Assembly (NCBI RefSeq): GCF_002234615.1
Contig: NZ_NMQW01000023.1
Span: 124,001 to 188,000, forward strand
Source: Paenibacillus rigui
Lineage (GTDB): Bacteria; Bacillota; Bacilli; Paenibacillales; NBRC-103111
Reading direction: 5' to 3'
DNA length: 64,000 bases
Shown: in pieces, positions 16,989-24,719 of the stretch
How positions within the stretch are numbered: the stretch's first letter is position 1
Layout of the letters: the number at the start of each line of letters is the position of its first letter
Program-made: the position numbers and the translations under genes
The notes under the pieces: generated by a model
What the model was told of the DNA's origin: nothing
What the model saw: the letters and a program-made list of their open reading frames with translations, nothing else
Database searches by the model: none

Positions 16989-17020
16989 GAGGCTGCGCGG
17001 TGTTTTCCCACAGCAGCCTC
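16989..17020 (-). terminator. Probable terminator of the VOC gene
   Basis: GAGGCTGC and GCAGCCTC form a perfect 8-bp stem with a 16-nt loop. On the minus strand it is followed by ATTTGCTTTT. It lies 47 bp after the VOC stop. Confidence 0.5.
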
Positions 17021-17067
17021 AAGATGATTTGATGGACGTTTGGTTCAGTTCTAAAGTACATTTGAGT

Positions 17068-17448
17068 TTATTTTTTTTCCATTACAGCAAAGTAGTTTTC
17101 CTCCTGATCAGCGAAGTTAAATACTCTGCCGAAGGGCATCGTGACGATTTCTCCGACTTTGACATTTTTATTGGATAAATCCCCATACAATTGATCGAGA
17201 TTTTCCGAAAAAAACATTAAAGACGGTGTCCCCAGATTTAATTCAGGTGACATTTTAGCAACGAATTCCTTATTATGGAGAATAATGCTTGTTTCTGCAT
17301 CCTGAGCAGGAGCAATTTCAAACCATCTCATGCCTTGACCGTTATTTTGTTCGGAAATGACACGGAATCCTAATTTTTCCGTCCAAAAATTGACTGCCTC
17401 CTCCTGGTTATTTACATACAACATAATTTGACCAACTTTATTAATCAT
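17068..17448 (-). CDS. VOC (glyoxalase-like) family protein
   Basis: A 126-residue protein with the paired beta-alpha-beta-beta-beta modules of the vicinal oxygen chelate fold. The first module opens KVGQIMLYVNNQEEAVNFWTEKLGF, a typical VOC start. The second ends with FGRVFNFADQEENYFAVME. The metal positions normally held by His and Glu are only partly kept: a Glu is seen at the end (DQEEN). It may therefore be a binding protein rather than an enzyme. The ATG at 17448 lies about 10 nt after GGGAGTG. Confidence 0.82.
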   Translation of the reverse strand: MINKVGQIMLYVNNQEEAVNFWTEKLGFRVISEQNNGQGMRWFEIAPAQDAETSIILHNKEFVAKMSPELNLGTPSLMFFSENLDQLYGDLSNKNVKVGEIVTMPFGRVFNFADQEENYFAVMEKK

Positions 17449-17585
17449 TGTTTTATCCACTCCCATATAATAAGTAAGTACCCAATCCGATACCCTTATT
17501 ATAACCGGTAGAATAGGTTAAGATTTCTTTTCCATTGCGGTTTTTATGACGCTCCCGCACTTTGCTTGGGCTGCGTCCTTTATAG

Positions 17586-18599
17586 TTACATCGTAATGCA
17601 AATTTTCCCGAAATGCTCTCCCTTGGCCAAATAGCGAAGGGCATCTACCGCTTCCCCGAACGGGAATACGCGGTCTATGACCGGGCGAAGCTTGCTGCTC
17701 TCCAAAGCCCGATTCATCGACTCGAACATCTCCCGGCTGCCAACATTGATAGCCTGAAGCCGCGCTTTTCTGAGGATGGCGGGCACGATATGGAACGCTT
17801 CGACCTGAGCGCCTGACAGGATACCCACCATGCTGATCTGCCCGCCGACGCGCAGCGCTGAAATCGACCGGTTCAGTGTAGCCGCACCCCCCAGGTCGAC
17901 GATATGATCGGCTCCGCGGCCTTGTGTATGCTCCAGTACCGCCTGATCCCAGTCCGGCGTAAGCTTGTAGTTGATCAGGTGGTCAGCGCCGAGCAGCTTC
18001 GCTTGTTCCAGCTTCTTGTCGCTGCTGGAAGTCACGATAACATTTGCTCCCTGCAGCTTTGCAAATTGAAGGGCGAACAGGGAGACGCCGCCGGTTCCTT
18101 GAACAACAACCGTATCGCCGGCTTTGACCTTGCCTTCCTCGACAATCGCCTGCCATGCTGTCACGGCTGCACAAGGCAGCGAGGCCGCTTCTTCGTCCGT
18201 CAAGTAGGCAGGAACGTGAACCAGGCCTTCCTCGGACAGCACCGCATATTCGGTGAGAAAGCCGTCCAGCGGACTTCCTAAAGTGCTGCTCCAGTTCGCT
18301 TGGGTCGGCTCACCGCTGAGCCAGCTTTGCGTGAAGATGCCGCTGACCCGGTCACCCAGCTTGAATCGGGATGTCCGTTCCCCGAGAGCTATGATTTCTC
18401 CGACTCCGTCGGAGACGGGAATGAGCGGCTCGGATAAATCCGGATTGTAGAAACCGTCGATGACGCCAAGATCACGGGAGTTCAGAGATACGGCACGCAC
18501 CTTGATTACCACTTCGCCCGGACCGGGAACCGGAATAGGGCTTTCCACTATAGTTAAATGCTCGAGACCGAAGCCACCTTGAATTTTATAAGCTTTCAT
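17586..18599 (-). CDS. Zinc-independent MDR alcohol dehydrogenase/quinone reductase
   Basis: A 337-residue medium-chain dehydrogenase/reductase. The GroES-like domain has PGPGEVVIKVRAVSLNSRDL, where zinc enzymes have Cys. The NAD(P)-binding domain has VVVQGTGGVSLFALQFAK and the LGADHLINY segment. It lacks the catalytic zinc cysteines, which fits the quinone-oxidoreductase-like group. The true start is the ATG at 18599, with AGAAGGAGAG upstream; a longer frame to 18752 has no ribosome site and overlaps the divergent hxlR gene. It is divergently transcribed from that regulator, which probably controls it. Confidence 0.85.
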   Translation of the reverse strand: MKAYKIQGGFGLEHLTIVESPIPVPGPGEVVIKVRAVSLNSRDLGVIDGFYNPDLSEPLIPVSDGVGEIIALGERTSRFKLGDRVSGIFTQSWLSGEPTQANWSSTLGSPLDGFLTEYAVLSEEGLVHVPAYLTDEEAASLPCAAVTAWQAIVEEGKVKAGDTVVVQGTGGVSLFALQFAKLQGANVIVTSSSDKKLEQAKLLGADHLINYKLTPDWDQAVLEHTQGRGADHIVDLGGAATLNRSISALRVGGQISMVGILSGAQVEAFHIVPAILRKARLQAINVGSREMFESMNRALESSKLRPVIDRVFPFGEAVDALRYLAKGEHFGKICITM

Positions 18600-18664
18600 A
18601 CTGCATCTCTCCTTCTTATGGTTATAGACATACAATAATACATGAACTAATATTAAGTAAGTAG

Positions 18665-18678
18665 GCACTTTAAAGTGC
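18665..18678. promoter_or_regulatory. Palindrome between the oxidoreductase and hxlR genes
   Basis: GCACTTTAAAGTGC is a perfect 14-bp palindrome midway in the 118-bp divergent intergenic region. It is the best candidate operator for the HxlR protein. Confidence 0.5.
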
Positions 18679-18717
18679 GCTGGGAACATTAAGGTGTGTA
18701 TGGGGAGGCGTAAGGAC

Positions 18718-19116
18718 ATGGAATCCACGATGAAGGGCGGAACGCCCGACATTTCGCAGCAAGTATGCAGCTACCGCAGAGTGCTGGAGCTGATTTCGAA
18801 TAAGTGGTCGACACTGGTACTGTATGCGCTGGAGGATGGGGGTTTACGTTATGGGGAAATACGGAGGCGAATCGAGGGGATTTCCCAGAAAATGCTGACC
18901 CAGACGCTTCGCCAGCTGGAGCGGGACGGCTTGGTGAGACGCGAGGTGACCCCTACCGTCCCGCTGACGGTTGATTATTCGCTTACAGCCCTCGGGGAAA
19001 CGCTGTTGCTTCCTATGCGGGAGCTGAAGCAGTGGACGAACGACTATTTTGATCAGGTTGAATCGGCAAGGAAAACCTACGATCAGGCTGAACAGGAAGA
19101 CGAGGCCGAGCAGTAA
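18718..19116 (+). CDS. HxlR family regulator
   Basis: A 132-residue winged-helix regulator. It opens with a Cys (QQVCSYRRVLELISNKWSTLVL), as in many redox-sensing HxlR proteins, and continues with the family pattern GGLRYGEIRRRIEGISQKMLTQTLRQLERDGLV and the wing TVPLTVDYSLTALG. I start at the ATG at 18718, 9 nt after GGGGAGG; an upstream GTG at 18694 has no ribosome site. It is divergent from the quinone-reductase-like gene, a common pair for aldehyde or quinone stress. The conserved Cys makes thiol-based sensing plausible but unproven. Confidence 0.88.
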   Translation: MESTMKGGTPDISQQVCSYRRVLELISNKWSTLVLYALEDGGLRYGEIRRRIEGISQKMLTQTLRQLERDGLVRREVTPTVPLTVDYSLTALGETLLLPMRELKQWTNDYFDQVESARKTYDQAEQEDEAEQ

Positions 19117-19182
19117 TCGGAATCCGGATTGGCTGGGAGCCGCTTTGATTATGCTGATGTCCAGGACGCTGCATTTTACCTA

Positions 19183-19213
19183 TTGAGCTTAACGTAACGT
19201 TAAGGCTTATGAT
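19183..19213 (+). promoter_or_regulatory. MerR-type promoter with 19-bp spacer
   Basis: A -35 TTGAGC (19183-19188) and a -10 TATGAT (19208-19213) are separated by 19 bp. The palindrome CTTAACGT-A-ACGTTAAG (19188-19204) sits in the spacer. Overlong spacers with a central palindrome are the signature of MerR-family activators. The regulated gene is the methyltransferase; no merR gene lies nearby. Confidence 0.8.
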
Positions 19214-19287
19214 GATGGCGCGACGGTGGCATCCTGTACTGCTGTACGGTACCATGGTTAGCCCACAGGTAGAGAAGGGGATTCCAA

Positions 19288-20025
19288 ATGCCGAATCACG
19301 AGCAAATTTATCTCAACGAAGCGCAGCAATACGAGCTGCTTATCTCCCGGGAAGATTACGAGGGCAACATTCTGCGCACGCTGCAGAACCTCATGTCCTT
19401 CGACGGGTTGGACGTCATCGACTTGGGGGCGGGCTCCGGGAGACTGTCCTGCCTGCTCGCGCCCTTCGCCAAGTCCATCCTAGCTATCGATCAATCCGGT
19501 GCCATGCTGGAGGTTGCTGCGCATAAGTTGGAGGCACAGGGTTATACGAATTGGCGGACCGTCGTTTCCGAGCACAGGAAGCTGCATATACCGGACCGGT
19601 CGGCCGATGTCGTAGTGGCAGGGTGGACGCTTTGCTATTTGGCAAGCTCCAATGTAGACTTGTGGCAGGAAAAGCTGCAGGAGGCCATGGATGAAATCAA
19701 GCGTGTACTAAGGCCGGGAGGAACGGTATTGATCCTGGAGACGCTCGGGACAGGACACGTGCAGCCGACGCCCCCTGACTTTTTGGTCCCTTACTACGAA
19801 AGCCTGCAGCAGAGGTATGGCTTCAGCCATCAATGGATTCGCACCGACTTTCAATTCAAATCGGTCCAGGAGGCGGAACGGTTGACCGGATTTTTCTTTG
19901 GATCCGAATTTGCCGATCAGGTGAACAGGGAGTCAGGGGACATTGTACCGGAATGCACCGGTATTTGGTACAAACACAACTTTAGGGAGGACACCGTTGA
20001 TTCGACAGGCGGAAGCAAGGGATAG
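19288..20025 (+). CDS. Class I SAM-dependent methyltransferase
   Basis: A 245-residue methyltransferase. Motif I is VIDLGAGSGRLSC, and the acidic end of strand 2 is ILAIDQSG. A VVVAGWTLCYL segment is motif II, and IKRVLRPGGTVLILET is motif III, followed by a variable substrate region. It most resembles UbiE/Methyltransf_11-type enzymes that act on small molecules. The substrate is unknown. The promoter at 19183 suggests induction by a MerR regulator, often a response to drugs or oxidants, so detoxification is a reasonable guess. A GNAT gene remnant overlaps its 3' end. Confidence 0.85.
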   Translation: MPNHEQIYLNEAQQYELLISREDYEGNILRTLQNLMSFDGLDVIDLGAGSGRLSCLLAPFAKSILAIDQSGAMLEVAAHKLEAQGYTNWRTVVSEHRKLHIPDRSADVVVAGWTLCYLASSNVDLWQEKLQEAMDEIKRVLRPGGTVLILETLGTGHVQPTPPDFLVPYYESLQQRYGFSHQWIRTDFQFKSVQEAERLTGFFFGSEFADQVNRESGDIVPECTGIWYKHNFREDTVDSTGGSKG

Positions 20026-20176
20026 GGGCGCGCTGGAGGAACGCATAGAGCAAATTCGCAGCGATACGAACCATTTTTTATTCGTGTGTGAACGGGATGG
20101 ACGCGTGCAAATATCGATGAAGCTCCGATTGCGGGGCTTTTTATATATTCATGCCAATCATGATTTGATATCATAA
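19997..20176 (+). pseudogene. Truncated GNAT acetyltransferase
   Basis: A TTG start with GGGAGG 6 nt upstream opens an ORF of 59 codons overlapping the methyltransferase end. The first 38 residues (IRQAEARDRGALEERIEQI then FLFVCERDGRV) match the N-terminal part of GNAT acetyltransferases. The acetyl-CoA-binding region is missing. The sequence instead passes into unrelated codons containing a terminator hairpin (20121-20145). It looks like a gene cut off by deletion with its translation signals kept. Confidence 0.5.
20121..20145 (+). terminator. Terminator of the methyltransferase unit
   Basis: AGCTCCG-attg-CGGGGCT, a 7-bp stem with one G-T pair, followed by TTTTTATAT. Confidence 0.65.
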
Positions 20177-20186
20177 GGGTATCAAA
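20164..20186. promoter_or_regulatory. Inverted repeat before the deoR-like gene
   Basis: TTTGATA and TATCAAA are separated by 9 bp and lie 27 bp before the start of the DeoR-type regulator. It may be its own operator. Confidence 0.4.
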
Positions 20187-20212
20187 GATTATTGGACTTG
20201 GAGGCAACACGC

Positions 20213-20998
20213 ATGTCACTCAATGGCGAGGAGAGAAAGCAAACCATCCTGAACCTGCTTCATCAGCAAGGCAAGGTCCGGACGCCGGAGCTCGTCGCAC
20301 AGCTTGATGTCTCATCGGAGACAGTCCGCCGTTACTTGGAGGAGCTGGAGGTTGAGAATAAGCTGAAGCGGGTATACGGCGGTGCGGTGAAGGTTCATTT
20401 TGACCCGGCGGAGACTCCCTATTTCAAGAGGGAAACGGTCCATGCCGAAGAGAAGAAACGGATCGGAAGACTCGCGGCCAGTCTGGTGCAGGATAAGGAT
20501 GTGATTGTACTGGATGATGGCACAACGGCGCTTCAGATGATTGAATTTCTCTTAGAGAAGAAGGGCATTACGGTTCTCGTATGCTCCGTACCCGCGCTGA
20601 CGTTGCTGATCGATTACAAGAACAAGGGCATGTTTTCCGGTGACATTGTTTTCATCGGCGGACGGATTCATGCTGCGCAGCATCGTGTGAGCGGGGCCGT
20701 AGCGCAGCACTTTATGACTTCCTTTCATGTGGACAAAGCCTTTATCGTGGCAGATGGCATCCAGATTGATAAAGGCATCACGAGCTATGAGGACGAACGG
20801 GGCTTGCTTTCAAGAACGTTCCTTAAGCAAGCGCACCAAACGGTTGTGCTTGCCGACCATTCCACAATCGGCTCCAACCATTTTTGCAAAATCGCCGATT
20901 GGAGTGAAGTCGATATCATCATCAGCGATTCCGAGCCGCCGAGCGAGTGGAGAGTCAAGCTCGCGGAACAGGATGTGCATTGGAATGTTGCAAAATAA
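20213..20998 (+). CDS. DeoR/GlpR family regulator
   Basis: A 261-residue sugar-metabolism-type repressor. The N-terminal winged helix has KVRTPELVAQLDVSSETVRRYLEELE, the standard DeoR recognition pattern. The C-terminal DeoRC sensor domain resembles sugar isomerases and has VIVLDDGTTALQM, VCSVPALTLL, FIGGRIH and LADHSTIGSNHFCKIA. The ligand is probably a phosphorylated sugar. I start at the ATG at 20213, 8 nt after GGAGG. No sugar catabolic gene is adjacent, so its targets lie elsewhere or only at its own promoter. Confidence 0.88.
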   Translation: MSLNGEERKQTILNLLHQQGKVRTPELVAQLDVSSETVRRYLEELEVENKLKRVYGGAVKVHFDPAETPYFKRETVHAEEKKRIGRLAASLVQDKDVIVLDDGTTALQMIEFLLEKKGITVLVCSVPALTLLIDYKNKGMFSGDIVFIGGRIHAAQHRVSGAVAQHFMTSFHVDKAFIVADGIQIDKGITSYEDERGLLSRTFLKQAHQTVVLADHSTIGSNHFCKIADWSEVDIIISDSEPPSEWRVKLAEQDVHWNVAK

Positions 20999-21014
20999 AT
21001 TACGGGCTTCCTGT

Positions 21015-21190
21015 GAGAGGCCACTGAAAAACTGGCGGAGTGGACGGAATCGTTCTGTAGAAGCGTAAGCGTTCGCCTTTGTCCCCGGATTTTGACCGCT
21101 ATAAGGGGATTGAAATTGAGAAAATCCGGGGACAACAGCGATCGGAAGAACGATCTGTCCATGCAGCCGTAGCTTTTTCAGTGGCCTCTC
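21015..21190. repeat. 176-bp nested inverted-repeat element
   Basis: The ends GAGAGGCCACTGAAAAA (21015-21031) and its exact complement (21174-21190) flank further arms. GGAC and ATCGTTCT (21042-21056) pair with AGAACGAT and GTCC (21147-21160). TTGTCCCCGGATTTT (21079-21093) pairs perfectly with 21121-21135. The whole could fold as one long imperfect hairpin. It is non-coding and resembles MITE-like or REP-like elements scattered in Paenibacillus genomes. The rest of the 403-bp gap holds only terminators. Confidence 0.75.
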
Positions 21191-21210
21191 CTATGAAGGA
21201 GGCTTTTTTT
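21184..21210 (+). terminator. Terminator of the deoR-like gene
   Basis: GCCT-ct-CCT and AGGAGGC form a stem around ATGA, followed by seven T. It overlaps the right end of the inverted-repeat element. Confidence 0.6.
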
Positions 21211-21305
21211 GGGTTGAGGAGGTGCCACCGCAGTTTAGCTGTAAGCGTCAAAAGCTGCACACATATTGGGATTCAAATAACGGCGAACGATAGTTCAGCA
21301 ATCTA

Positions 21306-21337
21306 GGGAGCAGTTTGCCACCGCGGCAACTGCTCCC
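21306..21337. terminator. Stem-loop after the NmrA-like gene
   Basis: GGGAGCAGTT and AACTGCTCCC form a perfect 10-bp stem. It lies 65 bp beyond the stop of the minus-strand NmrA-like gene; T-rich sequence is clearer on the plus side. Confidence 0.6.
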
Positions 21338-21401
21338 TTTGTCGTTCCTTTTGATGGAAGCCATCGCGGTCTTCGAATGCCAGATCTGTTAACTAACAAT
21401 C

Positions 21402-22292
21402 TCATGCACGCTCTTTCAGAAACAATGCCTCAAACTTCGCTTTTCCTTGCTTTTCCACCCAGGTATTGAAATCTGTAAGTTCGGGGAAAGCCTTGCGCAC
21501 AACAGAAATATCGACCTCGTGGCCTTCTTCGTTTAGCCATTGAAACACGCCGGCCAAGATTTCGTTATGCTGGCGCAATGCTTCCAGCGGAACCTGAACG
21601 TAAGGAATGGTTCGGTTGGTTATACGGCCTATGGCCTCGGCAATCTGCAAGGGTGTTAACTTGTCGCCAGTAATTTCGACCGTTTTACCTAAATAATTGT
21701 CTGGGTTTTTAAATGCTAACGCGACGAAAGCGCCGATATCGTCCACAGCTACGAGTGGGATCACTCCATCCGGCTTGAAGGGTTGTGTGATTGTTCCGTT
21801 CTGCACGCCGGCTGTCATCGGGTCTGAGAAGTTCTCCATGAAGGTAGCGGGACGCAATATGGTAGCCGGCAAATCGAGTGAAAGAATGTACTGCTCAATA
21901 TCCCATTTCTGCATATCGCGATATCGGGATTGCGCATCTGCACCGCCAACCGATGTATAAACGAAGTGCTGAATGTTCGCCTTTAGGGCAGCGTCCGCTA
22001 CGGCCTTCCCAATACGTCTTTCATCGGCGTTGGATTCGAGAGTAGGGTTCCAGCTCGACGCCTGAACACTGAATACGCCATAAACCCCCTGCATAGCGGC
22101 ATCGAGCGAGGCAAGATCGTTCATGTCACCTAAAAAAAGCTCGGCTCCCAATTGGGACAGTTTCAGGGCCTTATCGCTTGATAAATCACGAACAAATGCA
22201 CGAACCTTCCAACCATCGGCGATTAAATGCCTAACGGCAGCACCTCCCTGTTGTCCGGTTGCTCCCGAAACCAATATCTTTTTATTACTCAT
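21402..22292 (-). CDS. NmrA/HSCARG-like NAD(P)-binding protein
   Basis: A 296-residue Rossmann protein of the NmrA type. The dinucleotide motif is VSGATGQQGGAAVRHL, followed by an Arg-containing strand end (VRAFVRD) that suits NADP. HFVYTSVGGAD and ILRPATFMENF are family marks. As in other NmrA proteins there is no standard YxxxK pair, so it may be a redox sensor or a reductase for a small ligand. It is divergent from a second HxlR regulator (22468), repeating the oxidoreductase/HxlR pairing seen at 17586-19116. Confidence 0.85.
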   Translation of the reverse strand: MSNKKILVSGATGQQGGAAVRHLIADGWKVRAFVRDLSSDKALKLSQLGAELFLGDMNDLASLDAAMQGVYGVFSVQASSWNPTLESNADERRIGKAVADAALKANIQHFVYTSVGGADAQSRYRDMQKWDIEQYILSLDLPATILRPATFMENFSDPMTAGVQNGTITQPFKPDGVIPLVAVDDIGAFVALAFKNPDNYLGKTVEITGDKLTPLQIAEAIGRITNRTIPYVQVPLEALRQHNEILAGVFQWLNEEGHEVDISVVRKAFPELTDFNTWVEKQGKAKFEALFLKERA

Positions 22293-22467
22293 ATCCCGAT
22301 GCTCCTCTCTAAGCTTTATAAGACCTTCTCTGCTGAAGCTAAACCATGGCAGTTAAATAAGTCTTGTTGTTATTTTAAAATACTAACTATATAATTAAAA
22401 GTAGACACATTATTTTTATATAAATTCATAAAGTAGACTTCCTATATTTTAGTAAGGAGTGATTTCT

Positions 22468-22839
22468 GTGGATGTACGCAAAGGGGACGAACTATGCCTC
22501 ATCTCTATTCGGGAAGCTTTGGAGGTTGTCCGCGGAAAATGGTCTTTTTTGGTGCTTTCCTTACTTAGTCTGGGTCCGCAACGATTTAATCAAATGCGAA
22601 GAAATTTAGAGAACATCAGCATCAAGTCCTTGACGGATGTCCTGCGCCATTTGGAGCAGCATAAAGTCATCAATCGCCAGGTAATTCCTACCGTACCTGT
22701 AACCGTTGAGTATTCGCTAACAGATAAAGGACAGGAGTATATTCCTGTGCTTCGGCAAATGCGCACATGGGGCGAAAACTGGGGGGAACATCCGCAGCTT
22801 GTCGATGGTCGCGAATATCGTTGTTGTACAAATAGGTAA
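22468..22839 (+). CDS. HxlR family regulator
   Basis: A 123-residue winged-helix protein with the HxlR core: LEVVRGKWSFLVLSLLSLGP, RFNQMRRNLENISIKSLTDVLRHLEQHKVINRQ and the wing PVTVEYSLTDKGQEY. A Cys lies near the N-terminus (ELCL) and two near the C-terminus (CC). I start at the GTG at 22468 after AAGGAGTG; a GTG at 22459 lies inside that site. It is divergent from the NmrA-like gene, its probable target. AAAGTAGAC occurs twice in the 175-bp divergent region and may be part of the operator. Confidence 0.85.
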   Translation: MDVRKGDELCLISIREALEVVRGKWSFLVLSLLSLGPQRFNQMRRNLENISIKSLTDVLRHLEQHKVINRQVIPTVPVTVEYSLTDKGQEYIPVLRQMRTWGENWGEHPQLVDGREYRCCTNR

Positions 22840-22891
22840 GCACCTATTCCCTTCCCCCTACGTGCAAGCGTGTGGGTTTAGACGCGAAAGG

Positions 22892-22926
22892 ACCGTCATA
22901 ATTCCCTGACGGTTATCGCATTTTTC
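22892..22926 (+). terminator. Probable terminator of the hxlR gene
   Basis: ACCGTCA and TGACGGT form a 7-bp stem with an 8-nt loop; a five-T run begins 7 bases later. The remaining gap to the pectate lyase gene shows no other feature. Confidence 0.45.
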
Positions 22927-23105
22927 CTGACAAGAGGATGTGGTTTAAAATTCAATAAATGGTAATCTTTATATCATTTTGTGCCGCATCTGAACAAATG
23001 ATTATTTCGGTAACCTCTGAGGTCTGCTAAGTTAATTGCAGATGCAGCGAAGGTGCACATTCGCCCGCATTCTCAATTTCGACTTAAAAGGAGAAGATCC
23101 ATCCC

Positions 23106-23771
23106 ATGAAAAAAATGTTAAGTCTGGCTTTATCTTTAGGACTTGTTTCCTCCTTGTTCGCAGCTCTGCCGGCGCAAGCGGCAACGACAGTAAGCACGAC
23201 GATCGTTGTGCCGGCAGGAACGACCTATGACGGGAAAGGCCAAACTTTTGTTGCGAATGCGAGCACGTTAGGTGACGGCGGCCAAGGGGAAAATCAGAAG
23301 CCGGTCTTTAAGCTGGAGGCAGGTGCTACATTGAAGAATGTGATCCTCGGGGCTCCCGCTGCCGATGGGGTGCACTGTTACGGGAATTGCACCATATCCA
23401 ATGTGACGTGGCAGGATGTCGGTGAGGATGCATTGACGTTAAAGTCCCCCGGTACGGTGAACATTACGGGCGGAGGAGCTTACAAGGCTTATGATAAAGT
23501 GTTTCAAATGAATGCTGCGGGTACGATTAATATTAAAAATTTCAAAGCCAACGATATCGGCAAGCTGGTTCGTCAAAATGGCGGTACTACATTCCAGGTC
23601 AATATGACGGTAGACAGCAGTGACATTTCCGATGTGAAGGACTCCATTCTTAGAACGGACAGCAGCGTCAGCCAAGGGAAAATTACGAATACCCGGTATC
23701 ACAACGTACCGACGCTGTTCAAGGGCTTTTCTTCCGGTAAAACAAGCCAATCGGGCAACACGCAGTATTAA
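23106..23771 (+). CDS. Secreted pectate lyase, PL3 family
   Basis: A 221-residue secreted enzyme that cleaves de-esterified pectin by beta-elimination with Ca2+. The signal peptide ends at AQA (about residue 26). The mature part is a short parallel beta-helix with the PL3 pattern: [42 protein letters not shown] and a later [15 protein letters not shown]. The two Cys in HCYGNC are typical. Length fits the family. It is a single gene between terminators, with AAAAGGAG upstream. It suggests a plant-associated or soil lifestyle. Confidence 0.93.
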   Translation: MKKMLSLALSLGLVSSLFAALPAQAATTVSTTIVVPAGTTYDGKGQTFVANASTLGDGGQGENQKPVFKLEAGATLKNVILGAPAADGVHCYGNCTISNVTWQDVGEDALTLKSPGTVNITGGGAYKAYDKVFQMNAAGTINIKNFKANDIGKLVRQNGGTTFQVNMTVDSSDISDVKDSILRTDSSVSQGKITNTRYHNVPTLFKGFSSGKTSQSGNTQY

Positions 23772-23788
23772 AATAGGAAGGCATTGGG

Positions 23789-23816
23789 GCCGGCGTAATA
23801 GCCGGCTCTTTTTTAG
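23789..23816 (+). terminator. Terminator of the pectate lyase gene
   Basis: GCCGGC-gtaata-GCCGGC followed by TCTTTTTT. Confidence 0.85.
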
Positions 23817-24153
23817 CTGCAGAGAAGCCATCGACTACTATCAAGGGGTGCTTGGCGGCGAAATCCGCGTGCTGAACGAGCATGGAGGAAATTTGATGCA
23901 TGCCGAGCTGCATGTTGGCGGCAGCAAGCTGCATTTTGCCGATTCGATGGGCAGACCCGTTCGCGATGAAGGGGACAACGTGAGAATTATTTTGGACCTG
24001 GAAACCGAGGAGGAAATGACCCGCATATTCGAGGCGTTAAGTGAGGAAGGCACCGTGACGGTGGAGCTGCAGGATACTTTTTTTGGTGCTCTGCACGGTC
24101 AGATCGTGGATAAGCACAATGTCGGCTGGGTCATGAACCATTTCCGCTCCTAG
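23815..24153 (+). pseudogene. 5'-truncated VOC (PhnB/YjdN-like) gene
   Basis: From AGC-TGC-AGA (23815) the frame reads SCREAIDYYQGVLGGEI, which is the usual residue 10-30 segment of PhnB-like VOC proteins. It continues to a normal C-terminus (LHGQIVDKHNVGWVMNHF) and stop. The first residues, the start codon and any ribosome site are missing; their place is taken by the T-run of the pectate lyase terminator. The only in-frame start, a GTG at 23848, has no proper ribosome site. I read it as a remnant joined to the terminator by recombination. Confidence 0.75.
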
Positions 24154-24176
24154 CCGTCGGCCATACAAAAATAACG

Positions 24177-24221
24177 AAGGCAGGGAAAAGGCCAACCACG
24201 GTTGGCACTTCTCCCTGCCTT
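24177..24221. terminator. Strong bidirectional terminator
   Basis: AAGGCAGGGA pairs with TCCCTGCCTT, and an inner GCCAACC pairs with GGTTGGC. It lies between convergent genes and would serve both. Confidence 0.85.
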
Positions 24222-24242
24222 TATGTTGTAATCATGCACCGC

Positions 24243-24527
24243 CTAGTTGCAGAACCATTTTTTCCAAATGTCATAGGATTCTTCAGGCGGACAATCCTTT
24301 TTATATTTATTGTACCAGTCTTCAAAGTCTCGTTCCTTGTCCCGACGGTTTCGATCGCCATCATTATAATAGGATCCGCTGCTTGTTGAAAAATAGGACA
24401 AAAACTGATTCCAGCTGCTGTATTGATTTGTCGATGAATAGCTGCCTGTTGAGGCAAAGGCAGTGGCAGGGAGGGCGATTACACTAAGCAGCAGGGCAAG
24501 ACAAACAATCTTTTTAAACTTGGGCAT
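24243..24527 (-). CDS. Small secreted protein, unknown
   Basis: A 94-residue exported protein. A signal peptide runs to about residue 24 (AFA). The mature part starts Ser/Tyr/Thr-rich (STGSYSSTNQYSSW), then becomes charged and helical (RNRRDKERDFEDWYNKYKKD) and ends with two Cys that could pair (DCPP and WFCN). AAGGAGG lies upstream of the ATG at 24527. I do not recognise the family. It stands alone, and the 192-bp gap to the right shows no feature. Confidence 0.65.
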   Translation of the reverse strand: MPKFKKIVCLALLLSVIALPATAFASTGSYSSTNQYSSWNQFLSYFSTSSGSYYNDGDRNRRDKERDFEDWYNKYKKDCPPEESYDIWKKWFCN

Positions 24528-24719
24528 GTACCATGACCTCCTTCGCTTAAAATGAAAGGGGATGTAATAAATAGTCAATTTGTCTTAGTTCTCTATTAAG
24601 AATCATACATCATATTTAGTCATTTGAGAACGGGGTAGCCCTAAGTTTCTTAAATAAAATAAGGAATGTAAACGCAAACAAGCAGACTGCCTGTATATAA
24701 GCAGCCTGCTTGGGGGGCA

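Larger units (their letters stand above)
16720..17067. other. 348-bp intergenic region
   Basis: No gene is supported here. It holds a second copy of the 33-bp repeat (16917-16948) and a hairpin (16989-17020) that can end the VOC gene transcript. Confidence 0.5.

Noticed and set aside
17586-18752. Longer form of the MDR dehydrogenase beginning at 18752
   Set aside because: The extra 51 residues have no ribosome site, are unlike the family and overlap the divergent hxlR gene.
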